Source: CAKSKB01 sp034186235 (GTDB taxonomy: Bacteria > Bacillota > Clostridia > HGM11514). From it: DNA of 7,455 bases. Location: positions 1 to 7,455 of the forward strand of contig JAXGBA010000163.1 of assembly GCA_034186235.1 (NCBI GenBank). Direction: 5' to 3'. Below, one piece after another: positions 1 through 7,183 of the stretch (within the stretch, counting starts at the first letter, position 1; every line of letters begins with the position of its first letter). A model generated the notes under the pieces. That model was not told where the DNA came from. It saw only the letters and a list, made by a program, of their open reading frames with translations, and did not search any database. The position numbers were made by a program, and so were the translations under genes.

Positions 1-1383
1 AATGTTGTTGTATTCAATAATATTGTAAAGTCCGTGATACTCAATGGCTTCATGAGGCGAATCGTTTATCTCGTTATTAGTGGCGATATTGCCTACGCCT
101 TTGAAGTATATCCCTGCCATATAGGCGTGTCCCCATATTGAAAATCTTTCAATATGGCAGTTCTTAACGGTATTGTTGGATCTTGTAAGCGTTTCCTTGT
201 CGCCGCCGTTAAGAATAATGGCTCTTGCACTGACATCATGAATATATGTATTTTCAATCCTGCAGTCCATAGCGTCTTCAAATCTTATTGCGGAAAAACC
301 TGCAATACCTGTCAATTCGCAGTCATCAACAACGATGTTTTTGCAGTTTTCTTTGCTGTTGATAACATAGCCTTTAATGCCCGCAAACTTAAGCCCCTGC
401 AATGTAACATTGCTGCAGTTATTAATGTTAATGAAGTCACGATCTGTTGCGGTATAATAAATGGATTCGCCTTCCTTAAATCCTTCGGGAGCCATCATGT
501 AGAGCTTTCTTGCTTCTCTGTCTACATAGTACTCACCCGGAACATCAATTTCTTCAAGAAGATTCATAAATCTCACACGGCTGTCGGTTTTTGTTCCGAA
601 TACCGCAAGCGTTTTTGCTGTTATTACCCCGGTTTTGGCGTCAACAGAAGCCGGTGTTGTGTTGTCCGCCCAATCGTGTGCATACCATCCGAGTGCCCAC
701 ATATCCTTTGCTTCCGCCCAGTATTTGGTGCGGGCATCTTTAATCTTGTAGCTGATTTCCATAAGGCCCTTGTCATCAGCCTTTGAAGCGTCGCCCGGAT
801 TTTCATAGCTTACTACGCTTGTGTACTTATCGCCGTTCGGATACTGTGCAAGCGTAAGATATCTTTCGTTATACGTAATCGCCGCAGGAACTTCAGTGCT
901 CTTTCCGATATTTCCTCCGAAAATCGTTGCACTCTCCGCATCCGGAATACCGAGCTTTTCAAGGTCAGCGGCAACAATTTTACCTCTTGCGCCTTCATCA
1001 ACAATTCTGCTGAGAACCGCCTCATCGGTCACTTTCTCGAAATCGGAATACTTGATTTCGCTTGCTGTGCTGATTGTCACCTTCTCATCGCCGTAAGCTC
1101 TGATTACAAGGTCATTGTCCTTTTCGGTAAGGTTAAGAGTGTTTTCAAATCCGTATCTTCCGCCGCGGATGTTGATTACAACCGTACCATCAATACCTCT
1201 TGCAGCATCAACCGCTTTTTCGATTGTGGCAAACGGTGCGTCAATACTGCCCGAAGCCGCATCGGAACCGTTTTCCGCAACAAATAAAAATGTTGCCTCG
1301 ATTTTGTCCTCAGCGCCGACAGGAACCAAAAAGCTTACCGCAAGCGCCAACACCAAAATCATCATTACTGTTTTTTTCATCAT
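1..1383 (-). CDS. Secreted right-handed beta-helix protein, probable polysaccharide-active enzyme (3' end missing)
   Basis: The frame is open from the ATG at 1383 to the window edge, giving 461 visible residues and no stop; the C-terminus lies to the left of base 1. Two adjacent ATG codons (1383 and 1380) are possible starts; GGAGG at 1389-1393 sits 5 and 8 bases before them. Residues 1-24 form a signal peptide: a KK pair, a hydrophobic run, and a likely cut after VGA before EDK. Residues 33-62 (FVAENGSD, then APFATIEKAVDAAR) match the start typical of DUF1565/pectate-lyase-like secreted beta-helix proteins. After a middle domain ending with PGEYYVDREARKLYMMAPEG, residues from about 316 on show beta-helix coils with repeated N-x-(V/I) turns (NVTLQGLKF, NIVVDDCEL, DCRIENTYI, NTVKNCHIE). 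The layout resembles GH141-type and related beta-helix glycosidases, but I cannot fix the family or catalytic residues. As last visible gene of a rhamnose operon, action on pectin outside the cell is the likeliest role (inference). Confidence 0.85.
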   Translation of the reverse strand, partial: MMKKTVMMILVLALAVSFLVPVGAEDKIEATFLFVAENGSDAASGSIDAPFATIEKAVDAARGIDGTVVINIRGGRYGFENTLNLTEKDNDLVIRAYGDEKVTISTASEIKYSDFEKVTDEAVLSRIVDEGARGKIVAADLEKLGIPDAESATIFGGNIGKSTEVPAAITYNERYLTLAQYPNGDKYTSVVSYENPGDASKADDKGLMEISYKIKDARTKYWAEAKDMWALGWYAHDWADNTTPASVDAKTGVITAKTLAVFGTKTDSRVRFMNLLEEIDVPGEYYVDREARKLYMMAPEGFKEGESIYYTATDRDFININNCSNVTLQGLKFAGIKGYVINSKENCKNIVVDDCELTGIAGFSAIRFEDAMDCRIENTYIHDVSARAIILNGGDKETLTRSNNTVKNCHIERFSIWGHAYMAGIYFKGVGNIATNNEINDSPHEAIEYHGLYNIIEYNNI

Positions 1384-1399
1384 AAAATCCTCCGTTCAG

Positions 1400-3937
1400 T
1401 TAAAAATTAAGTGCTATTGTTCTTTGTCTGGCCTTCTTTATCACCTCCGGTATTATGAACGAATATGTTCCGCAGCTTCTCCTTACCCACTCCGCACCTT
1501 TAAAAATAACGGCGGTGGTGTTAAACGGAACTTTAACATAAAGTTTTATTTTCTCTCCGCTTCGTTCCCATTTCACGCAGAGCCTGCCGTAAACGGTATT
1601 AACCGCCGCCGACGCCCACTGCAATTTTTCGGAATAAAACGGTGATATACTGAATTCTTTATATCCGCCCGCTTCGGCTGAAGGTTTTATGCCGCACAAG
1701 CCGTAATAAAACCACGAATCAAATCCGCCGAGAGCTGTATGATTTCTTGAGCCGTTGCCTTCCCATGTTTCCCAAAGAGCGGTAGCACCGCAATCTGCCA
1801 TGTAGCCGTAGCTTGGGTAATCGGTCTTGGACAATATCCTGCAAACCGCACCGTTCATGCCGATACTGTCGAAAACCTCAAACAAAAAATGCGTGCCGTA
1901 CATTCCCGTATCCAAATGATAATTATTCGCCTTGAGATTACCGAGAATATTTTCGATAACCGGTTTCATTTTTTCTTTCGGCACTATTCCCGTACGGAGA
2001 GGAAACACATCGCACCCCTGCTCACCGCTTGAATAGTATTCTTTCAAAAATGCCCTATTTACAGCCTCTGAAACGCTTTTTATATCGGTTTCAAATTCAT
2101 TTTCAATATTAAGAATCCTACATATTGCAGCACAGATTTTCATGCAGTGAATATAGTAGCATGTGTTCACAAGCTCACTCGGGATTTTAATATTCTCGCT
2201 TTGCGGGCTGCTCCAGGGCTGCTCGCTCGGAAGGCACCAGTCTCCCAGGCACCAGCTTTCATCCTCCTCGCTGTCAATAAGCCCGCTTCGGTTCAGCTTG
2301 TTCTTCATATAATTTATCCACTTTTTCATATTGGGATAATACTGCGCCAATACGTCTTTATCGCCGTACTGCAGATAAAGATTCCACGGAACAATCACAA
2401 TTGCGCTGCCCCATGCATAGCCCCCTCCGCCGCCGGCAAACGGTGCGGAATGAGCGACAAAACCCGTCTGCTTATTCTGCGTGCCGGCAATATCCGCAAT
2501 CCACTTTTTGTAGAAACTGTAAGTATCAAAGTTATACATCGCACTATTCGACGAAACCTGCCCGTCACCAGTATAGCCTATTCTTTCTCTGTGCGGACAG
2601 TCCATTGGTACGCCGCCGTGCATATTCGACAGCTGCGAGTTAAGATACATACCGTGAATTTTGTTAAAAAGCTTATCCGAACATTCAAAAACTGCTCTTT
2701 TTTCAACCGCACTGTGCACAGAACACACTTTTACGCCAACGATTTCGGCGATCTTTGCGGTAATTCTGAAATATCTGAAACCGTGCCACACAAAGTGAGG
2801 CGTGTAAACTTCGATACCGTTTCCGCTCAGAATAAACTTATCTTTTTGTATCTGAAACTTATCGCTGCTTTCATAGCCGACCGTTGATGTAAAGTTGAGC
2901 GTGCCGTCATCATTAATGCATTCCGAATAGTAAATTTCAATCTCATCCCCGGCATTTCCGCGGCAGGCAACCGATGCAAAACCCGAAATCACTTTGCCGG
3001 CATCGTAGGTATTCTCGCAAACCTCTGACGGAGTTATTTCCTCAGTAACTCTGTCTGCCGGCGAAAGCTGAATTTCAAGCCTTGCATTCGGTGCGCCGTG
3101 AATCTCCGCGCGCCTCCAAACAGGTTTAAGCGAAGCATCGTAAGTTTCACCGAGAAAAATATTATTATATGTAATCGGGCTTTCTCCGGCCTGCCATGTT
3201 CCGTCCGTTGCGACAGAAAACCCGTCCGCATGAAGCTGAAACATGGTTTTAAGTCCGCCTTTGTATGTAAACTTTCCCTCAATTGTTCTTTCCGTCTGAT
3301 TGTACCAGCCGTTGCCGAGCCATATTTCAACAGTGTTTTTTCCCTTTTTTATATATCGGTAAACATCGTATGCAAGATATTTTACCCGTTTTTCCGTAAC
3401 ACCGTTGAAGCCGTAGGCAAGATTTGAGTATTCTATATCGTCGTAGTCTGTCTGGTTGGGAACAAAATAATCTCCACCGACCTTTTCACCGTTTATGAAT
3501 AATTCAAAATATCCGAGCCCACATATATAAGCGTAGGCGCTGCTGAAATCCGACTCTATACAAAACTCTTTTCTGAACGCAGGAGCGTTCGGCTGTTTTT
3601 CGCAGCCTATCCATTTTGCATACCAGTCGCCGGCGTAAAGCCCGGTGACAAACGACGCCGTATCGCTTCTGTATACGGTCCCGTCAGCTCCTATTTCCGC
3701 AAACCAGCTGTACTTAGTGTGAGGTTTCAATGCACTTCCGCCGTATCTCACAAAGGTGCTGCGGTCACTTTTGACCGTTCCGCTGTCCCATACCGTATTT
3801 CCGTTTTCATCGGATACAACAACACGGTAGGAGGTCTGATATTTCTCATCGGTATTTTCACATATCCATGAAAAACAAGGTGTTTCGGATGTGCCTACCG
3901 GGTTTATTTTCTGTTCACATTTAAGCGTTATATCCAT
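1400..3937 (-). CDS. Cytoplasmic alpha-L-rhamnosidase, glycoside hydrolase family 78
   Basis: This 845-residue protein should release L-rhamnose from alpha-linked rhamnosides with inversion, as known for GH78. Domains in order: an N-terminal Ig-like domain (about 1-100); a carbohydrate-binding-like beta-sandwich starting at DWYAKWIG (residue 104) and running through GLGYFELFINGEKVG to EIWLGNGWYN; a second beta domain with DAGKVISGFA (from residue 312); the (alpha/alpha)6 catalytic domain (about 410-750); and a C-terminal beta domain (about 751-845). The catalytic-site signature MDCPHRERIGYTGDGQ is at 445-460, with E451 the expected general acid and D446 and D458 the conserved acids. E723 in ALWETWEG is the expected general base. 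LGDW around D566 and NHTALGGFDSW near 732-742 are further family motifs. The length is normal to slightly short for the family. No signal peptide is present, so it should work on imported oligosaccharides. It starts 8 bases after the rhaA stop; the weak ribosome site (GATAGGG) overlaps that stop, suggesting translational coupling. Confidence 0.96.
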   Translation of the reverse strand: MDITLKCEQKINPVGTSETPCFSWICENTDEKYQTSYRVVVSDENGNTVWDSGTVKSDRSTFVRYGGSALKPHTKYSWFAEIGADGTVYRSDTASFVTGLYAGDWYAKWIGCEKQPNAPAFRKEFCIESDFSSAYAYICGLGYFELFINGEKVGGDYFVPNQTDYDDIEYSNLAYGFNGVTEKRVKYLAYDVYRYIKKGKNTVEIWLGNGWYNQTERTIEGKFTYKGGLKTMFQLHADGFSVATDGTWQAGESPITYNNIFLGETYDASLKPVWRRAEIHGAPNARLEIQLSPADRVTEEITPSEVCENTYDAGKVISGFASVACRGNAGDEIEIYYSECINDDGTLNFTSTVGYESSDKFQIQKDKFILSGNGIEVYTPHFVWHGFRYFRITAKIAEIVGVKVCSVHSAVEKRAVFECSDKLFNKIHGMYLNSQLSNMHGGVPMDCPHRERIGYTGDGQVSSNSAMYNFDTYSFYKKWIADIAGTQNKQTGFVAHSAPFAGGGGGYAWGSAIVIVPWNLYLQYGDKDVLAQYYPNMKKWINYMKNKLNRSGLIDSEEDESWCLGDWCLPSEQPWSSPQSENIKIPSELVNTCYYIHCMKICAAICRILNIENEFETDIKSVSEAVNRAFLKEYYSSGEQGCDVFPLRTGIVPKEKMKPVIENILGNLKANNYHLDTGMYGTHFLFEVFDSIGMNGAVCRILSKTDYPSYGYMADCGATALWETWEGNGSRNHTALGGFDSWFYYGLCGIKPSAEAGGYKEFSISPFYSEKLQWASAAVNTVYGRLCVKWERSGEKIKLYVKVPFNTTAVIFKGAEWVRRSCGTYSFIIPEVIKKARQRTIALNF

Positions 3938-3945
3938 ATAAAACC

Positions 3946-5220
3946 CTATCTTTTAAACATTACTTTTTGCTCATAGTCTTTCAAATCCGCAAGCCACTCG
4001 GTGTTTTCCGGAACATCTTTTGACATACAGTACCAATCCCATACAGCACAAGACGGCAGCGAACGGAATTCATCCGTAAGGGCAAGCCTTTTCGTGAAAT
4101 CGCCCTCATTTTCGGCTTCTTTAATCATATTCATCGGTTCAAGCATAGCCGCAAGAAGCGCCTTTTTGGTTGCTCTTGTTCCGATAGTCCATGCCGCAAT
4201 ACGGTTTATGGTTGCGTCAAAATAATCCGTTCCGATAAATGCGTCATCCAAAACTCCCGCCGAAACAACCTCGCGCATAACCGAATTGACTTCATCGCTG
4301 CTTATAACAACATGGTCGCTGTCCCAGCGAATTCCGCGCGTCAGATGGACCATGAGTTTATCCGAATAAAGCATAGCCGCAGAAATTTTATCATCAATCA
4401 TTTCAGTCGGGTGGAAATGCCCCATGTCAAGATTCATAATAGTGTTGCCGATTTTGTTAGCCCTTGCATAGCCGTGATACAAAAGATAAAAATCATGCGA
4501 ACCCACCGTAAAGCTTTCCGAGCCTACGCCGAACAGTTTCGGCTCAAGAGCGTCATACAAATATTTCTCCGGAATATTTTCGCTGAATATTTCATCAAAT
4601 GACTCCTTCATAAGGCGGCGGTATTTCATCCTGTCTGCCGGAATATCCTTAATTCCGTCCTGTACCCATGTGTTGTATACGCACGGCTGCCCCATTTCAC
4701 GCCCGAAATACTCTGCAATTTTTCTTGCGGCAATCATATGTCTTACCCAGAATTTTCTTATATCCGCATTGGGATTTGATATTGTAAGATTATCCGCAGC
4801 CTTAGGGTGACCGAAGGTTGTGCAATTGAAGTCAAGCCCAAGGTTTTTCTTCTTAGCCCAGGAAACCCATTTTTCAAAATGCCGGGGAGCGTATTCATCA
4901 CGGTCAATATCCTTCTCGTATCCTTCGCCGTAGCTTGAATGAAGATTGATTTTGAGCGCCCCGGGAATATACGAAATTGCCTTGTCAATATCCTCTCTGA
5001 GTTCCTCTGCGGTACGGGGCTTTCCGGGATAATTACCGGTTACCATAATACCGCCCGAGGCTCCGCCGCCCCTTATTTCAAATCCTCCCACATCGTCTCC
5101 CTGCCAGCAGGGAATCGATACGGGAATTTTGTCGAACTTTTCAATTACCGCCTTAACATCAACCCCAAGCTTTGCATAGGTTTCCGAAGCGGCTTCGAAT
5201 GCCTTTTCAACAGTATTCAT
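3946..5220 (-). CDS. rhaA: L-rhamnose isomerase
   Basis: This 424-residue cytoplasmic enzyme should convert L-rhamnose to L-rhamnulose, the first step of the phosphorylating rhamnose pathway. It matches the RhaA family end to end, including PVSIPCWQGDDVGGFE near the start and, further on, DMGHFHPTE, IRWDSDHVV and DYFDATINRIAAW. The expected metal ligands are in place: E226 (in DALEPKLFG), D265 and H268 (DMGH), H292, D300 and D302 (WDSD), and D332. They correspond to E234, D267, H270, H294, D302, D304 and D334 of the E. coli enzyme as I recall it. The length is close to the usual roughly 420 residues. Between E226 and D265 it seems to carry a six-residue insertion compared with E. coli. The start at 5220 is well set by AAGGAG at 5230-5235, 9 bases upstream and overlapping the stop of the preceding gene. 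It lies directly upstream of the rhamnosidase gene, which would supply its substrate. Confidence 0.97.
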   Translation of the reverse strand: MNTVEKAFEAASETYAKLGVDVKAVIEKFDKIPVSIPCWQGDDVGGFEIRGGGASGGIMVTGNYPGKPRTAEELREDIDKAISYIPGALKINLHSSYGEGYEKDIDRDEYAPRHFEKWVSWAKKKNLGLDFNCTTFGHPKAADNLTISNPNADIRKFWVRHMIAARKIAEYFGREMGQPCVYNTWVQDGIKDIPADRMKYRRLMKESFDEIFSENIPEKYLYDALEPKLFGVGSESFTVGSHDFYLLYHGYARANKIGNTIMNLDMGHFHPTEMIDDKISAAMLYSDKLMVHLTRGIRWDSDHVVISSDEVNSVMREVVSAGVLDDAFIGTDYFDATINRIAAWTIGTRATKKALLAAMLEPMNMIKEAENEGDFTKRLALTDEFRSLPSCAVWDWYCMSKDVPENTEWLADLKDYEQKVMFKR

Positions 5221-5234
5221 AATATTTATCTCCT

Positions 5235-6293
5235 TTATATTAATTCTTCCGCTATTTTCTCCACAGCGGCCTTACTGCCTATATAAAAGTAATAGCCGGA
5301 CATCTCATCGCTTTTTCTTATGCCGGTATCTCCCGAAACTGTGCTTGAGCAGTGCTCAAACTCCGAGAATCCACCCTGCGCCGTATGACCGTTATAAAGA
5401 TATAAAGAACAGCCGTAAAGTCCCGGACTTGCATAGGGGTCGCCGCAATATACCGACGACGGATTATTGAAATAATTTCTAAAAAACAGATATGCCCTGC
5501 CGTCCGGAAGCGTTCCTATATAACCGCTTCTGCCGGTAAGCTGCGATGCTTTGAACCCCACCTTATACCTAAGGTCCCCCGTAACCTTAAGCCGGGTTAA
5601 TTTATCTTTAATATCTATATAATCCTGCGGAACAGGCTCGTAGTAATCGATATATTCCGCCTTTGAAACGGTAGGAACAATCAGTTCTCCCGACGGGTTA
5701 ATCTGCGTAAGAAGCCACGGTTCAAGATAGAGAGTTTCGTCCGAATCCAGCACATTCATTTTGACTCTCTGCAAAATACCGCAGTATTTCACGCCATGCA
5801 TAAGTTCCTCCGCTTTGTCCGAATTATTAAGCGGATTGGCGGCGCTTCTTATTTCTCTGCCGAGCGTAAACTCCTTTACGGTACCGCCCGCTTCAAATGT
5901 GCCGAGTTTAACCGTCTGCCCCATGCTCACGCATTTTCCGTCGGAATCAAGTGTATAATTTCCGGGGTCAAGTTCTTTCTGCACAACATATGTATTGAAA
6001 AAATCATTTCTTTTTTCAACGAAAAACGGCATTTCCGGCAGACACCACATCCTGTCGCCGCCCATGTTCCAGTCTTCATTTTTTAAAAATTCGGCAAATT
6101 TTTCTTCGCTTTTAAATGCCGGATTAAGCCAAGTAAAACTTTCTCCGTTCTCGTTTTCAAACGGACCGAGTATTCTTCCGCCGCGTGCGGTGCATATAAT
6201 ACTGAAACCTCCGCCCAAATCAAGTGCCTCGAATTCAAGATTGGCTTCCTCAAGCCTTTCCTTAACCTGTTTTAGCGTTATATGGTTGTTCAT
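5235..6293 (-). CDS. Uncharacterised mutarotase-like (galactose-mutarotase-fold) protein, first gene of the rhamnose operon
   Basis: I do not recognise a named function. From the start chosen here the protein has 352 residues, no signal peptide and no membrane segment, so it should be cytoplasmic. It reads as beta-rich. GGRILGPF (38-45) followed by FTWLNP and then GGDRMWCLPE (78-87) is the pattern of the aldose-epimerase/galactose-mutarotase-like superfamily, in which DUF4380 and DUF6786 proteins carry GG(H/E)R.W..PE. The C-terminal half has SGYIGTLPDGRAYLFFRNYF and a FSEFEHCS segment as in such sugar-binding sandwiches. A longer frame starts at 6323, but the strong ribosome site at 6301-6311 lies inside it, so the ATG at 6293 is preferred. 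The gene ends 14 bases before rhaA, whose ribosome site overlaps this stop. As the leading gene of a rhamnose operon it could be a rhamnose or uronosyl-sugar mutarotase or a sugar-binding enzyme of another type (inference). The gene is certain; the family placement is moderate. Confidence 0.88.
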   Translation of the reverse strand: MNNHITLKQVKERLEEANLEFEALDLGGGFSIICTARGGRILGPFENENGESFTWLNPAFKSEEKFAEFLKNEDWNMGGDRMWCLPEMPFFVEKRNDFFNTYVVQKELDPGNYTLDSDGKCVSMGQTVKLGTFEAGGTVKEFTLGREIRSAANPLNNSDKAEELMHGVKYCGILQRVKMNVLDSDETLYLEPWLLTQINPSGELIVPTVSKAEYIDYYEPVPQDYIDIKDKLTRLKVTGDLRYKVGFKASQLTGRSGYIGTLPDGRAYLFFRNYFNNPSSVYCGDPYASPGLYGCSLYLYNGHTAQGGFSEFEHCSSTVSGDTGIRKSDEMSGYYFYIGSKAAVEKIAEELI

Positions 6294-6300
6294 AAAAATT

Positions 6301-6311
6301 TCCCCCTCCTT
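6301..6311 (-). promoter_or_regulatory. Strong ribosome binding site that sets the start of the mutarotase-like gene
   Basis: Read on the minus strand this is AAGGAGGGGGA, about 7-11 bases before the ATG at 6293. It falls within the longer open frame that begins at 6323 (MKFVKEGEIFM...), where it would encode the KEGE residues. A near-perfect Shine-Dalgarno sequence inside a putative coding start is best explained by initiation at 6293 (residue 11 of the longer frame). Confidence 0.85.
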
Positions 6312-6343
6312 AACAAACTTCATTACTATTACACTTGTATATC

Positions 6344-6371
6344 ATTATATCATCGTGCCCTTTGAATTCAA
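6344..6371 (-). promoter_or_regulatory. Candidate sigma-A promoter of the rhamnose operon
   Basis: On the minus strand a perfect TATAAT (6349-6344) is preceded by TG one base upstream, giving an extended -10 (TGATATAAT). The -35 is TTGAAT (6371-6366) at 16 bases, or TTTGAA (6372-6367) at 17. Transcription would start near 6337, leaving a leader of about 45 bases before the ATG at 6293 and the ribosome site at 6301-6311. No other equally good promoter is seen between the genes of the operon. Confidence 0.7.
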
Positions 6372-6372
6372 A
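6361..6372. promoter_or_regulatory. Perfect 12-base palindrome over the -35, candidate operator
   Basis: TTTGAATTCAAA is identical to its own reverse complement and covers the -35 element of the minus-strand promoter. A dimeric regulator bound here would block RNA polymerase, so control of the operon by a sugar-responsive repressor is plausible. The flanking bases do not extend the symmetry. AT-rich DNA produces such short palindromes by chance, so the assignment is tentative. Confidence 0.4.
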
Positions 6373-6557
6373 TACACAATAATAGAATAATTTTGCATTA
6401 TATTATTATCGACATTTTTGCAACCGGCGAAAAATTACCAAATTTACGGCATTTTTCATTTTTTGCACTTTGCAACTTTTTCCTCTTTCACAAAAAATAC
6501 AGAAAATTCCGCTTGTACTGCTTGAACAACTTTTTATATATTTTTTTGCAAAATATC

Positions 6558-6586
6558 TTGCAATTTACCAATAAGTGTGTTACAAT
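6558..6586 (+). promoter_or_regulatory. Sigma-A promoter of hpf
   Basis: TTGCAA (6558-6563) and TACAAT (6581-6586) are separated by exactly 17 bases, and each differs from the consensus at one or two positions. Transcription would begin near 6593, giving a leader of about 34 bases that contains the AGGAG ribosome site of hpf. No sigma-H or sigma-B type element was recognised, although hpf homologues are often under stress or stationary-phase control. Confidence 0.75.
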
Positions 6587-6626
6587 AAAAGTGTAATAAA
6601 AATTAAAACCGTTAGGAGTTGATTTT

Positions 6627-7154
6627 ATGAAGTTAATATTCAAATCAAAAGGCTGTACATTAACAGACGACATCAAGGCAAAAGCCGAAAAACGACTTGG
6701 TAAGCTTGCAAAATTCTTCCCCGACGACTGTATCTGCAATGTTATGTTCAAAGAGCAGAGCGCCAGAAAAACATTTGAAGTCACCATCAATAACGGCGGC
6801 TTTGTTTTCAGAGGAGAAGACAGCGGTTTTGATTTCATCTCGTCTATCGACAAGGTTGCCTCGGTTCTGGAAAGACAAATCCGCAAGAACAAAACCAGGC
6901 TAGAAAAACGCCTCCGCGACGGCGCAATCAAGTTCGCTGAGGACGCTTTTGACATTATCGATGAGGAAACGGATTTTGATGTTGTCAGGATTAAACCCGT
7001 TATCGTAAAACCGATGACGGTGGAGGAAGCAATCATGCAGATGAATTTGCTTGACCATCAGTTTTTCCTTTTCAAAAACGACGAAACAGGTAGCATTGAC
7101 CTTGTTTATAAGCGCAGAGAAGGCAATTACGGTCTGATGACAACAAAAGAATAA
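6627..7154 (+). CDS. hpf: Ribosome hibernation promoting factor, long form
   Basis: This 175-residue cytoplasmic protein should bind the 30S decoding region and join ribosomes into inactive 100S dimers during slow growth, the known role of long HPF. Residues 1 to about 100 are the S30AE/HPF fold: strand-helix start MKLIFKSKGCTLTDDIKAKA, then strands including KTFEVTINNGGFVFRGED, then the helix ending in the basic RQIRKNKTRLEKR. A linker rich in D and E (about 104-117) leads to the dimerising C-terminal domain (about 119-175) with RIKPVIVKPMTVEEAI, DHQFFLFKNDETG and VYKRREGNYGL. Both domains are complete and the length is typical of Bacillota, where the single long protein replaces the short HPF and RMF pair of enterobacteria. 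The start is well supported by AGGAG at 6614-6618, 8 bases upstream. It has its own promoter at 6558-6586. There is no terminator between it and the next gene 29 bases on. Confidence 0.97.
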   Translation: MKLIFKSKGCTLTDDIKAKAEKRLGKLAKFFPDDCICNVMFKEQSARKTFEVTINNGGFVFRGEDSGFDFISSIDKVASVLERQIRKNKTRLEKRLRDGAIKFAEDAFDIIDEETDFDVVRIKPVIVKPMTVEEAIMQMNLLDHQFFLFKNDETGSIDLVYKRREGNYGLMTTKE

Positions 7155-7183
7155 ATAATAATAAACGAAGGGAAGTTTTTAAA

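Larger units (their letters stand above)
6294..6626. other. Divergent intergenic promoter region
   Basis: This stretch separates the minus-strand rhamnose operon from plus-strand hpf. It is much more AT-rich than the genes and full of T-runs. It holds one good candidate promoter for each direction, a palindrome over the minus-strand -35, and four copies of the self-complementary hexamer TTGCAA (6418, 6470, 6546, 6558). The core, about 6373-6557, shows no convincing gene, hairpin terminator or riboswitch. Short open frames here (for example 6393-6596 on the plus strand) lack a ribosome site and recognisable protein content. Confidence 0.75.

Noticed and set aside
154..786. Open frame of 210 codons on the plus strand
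   Set aside because: It lies antisense within the beta-helix gene, has a cysteine- and phenylalanine-rich low-plausibility sequence, and no ribosome site; the minus-strand frame has a signal peptide and family motifs.
2147..2887. Open frame of 246 codons on the plus strand
   Set aside because: It is the shadow of the GH78 catalytic domain, which is strongly supported on the other strand by family motifs and catalytic residues.
6397..6423. Second minus-strand promoter (TATAAT at 6402-6397, TTGCAA at 6423-6418)
   Set aside because: The spacing is only 15 bases and the promoter at 6344-6371 is better placed and has an extended -10; the match is likely due to AT-richness.
6429..6457. Inverted repeat GAAAAAT...ATTTTTC as a terminator
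   Set aside because: The stem is only 7 AT-rich pairs with a 15-base loop and lies upstream of both divergent genes, where no transcript needs to end.
6393..6596. Open frame of 67 codons on the plus strand in the intergenic region
   Set aside because: It has no ribosome site, its composition (F, Y, I, N, K) simply mirrors AT-rich DNA, and it runs through the hpf promoter.
6488..7036. Open frame of 182 codons on the minus strand
   Set aside because: It overlaps most of hpf in antisense; the plus strand gives a complete, well-conserved HPF with promoter and ribosome site.
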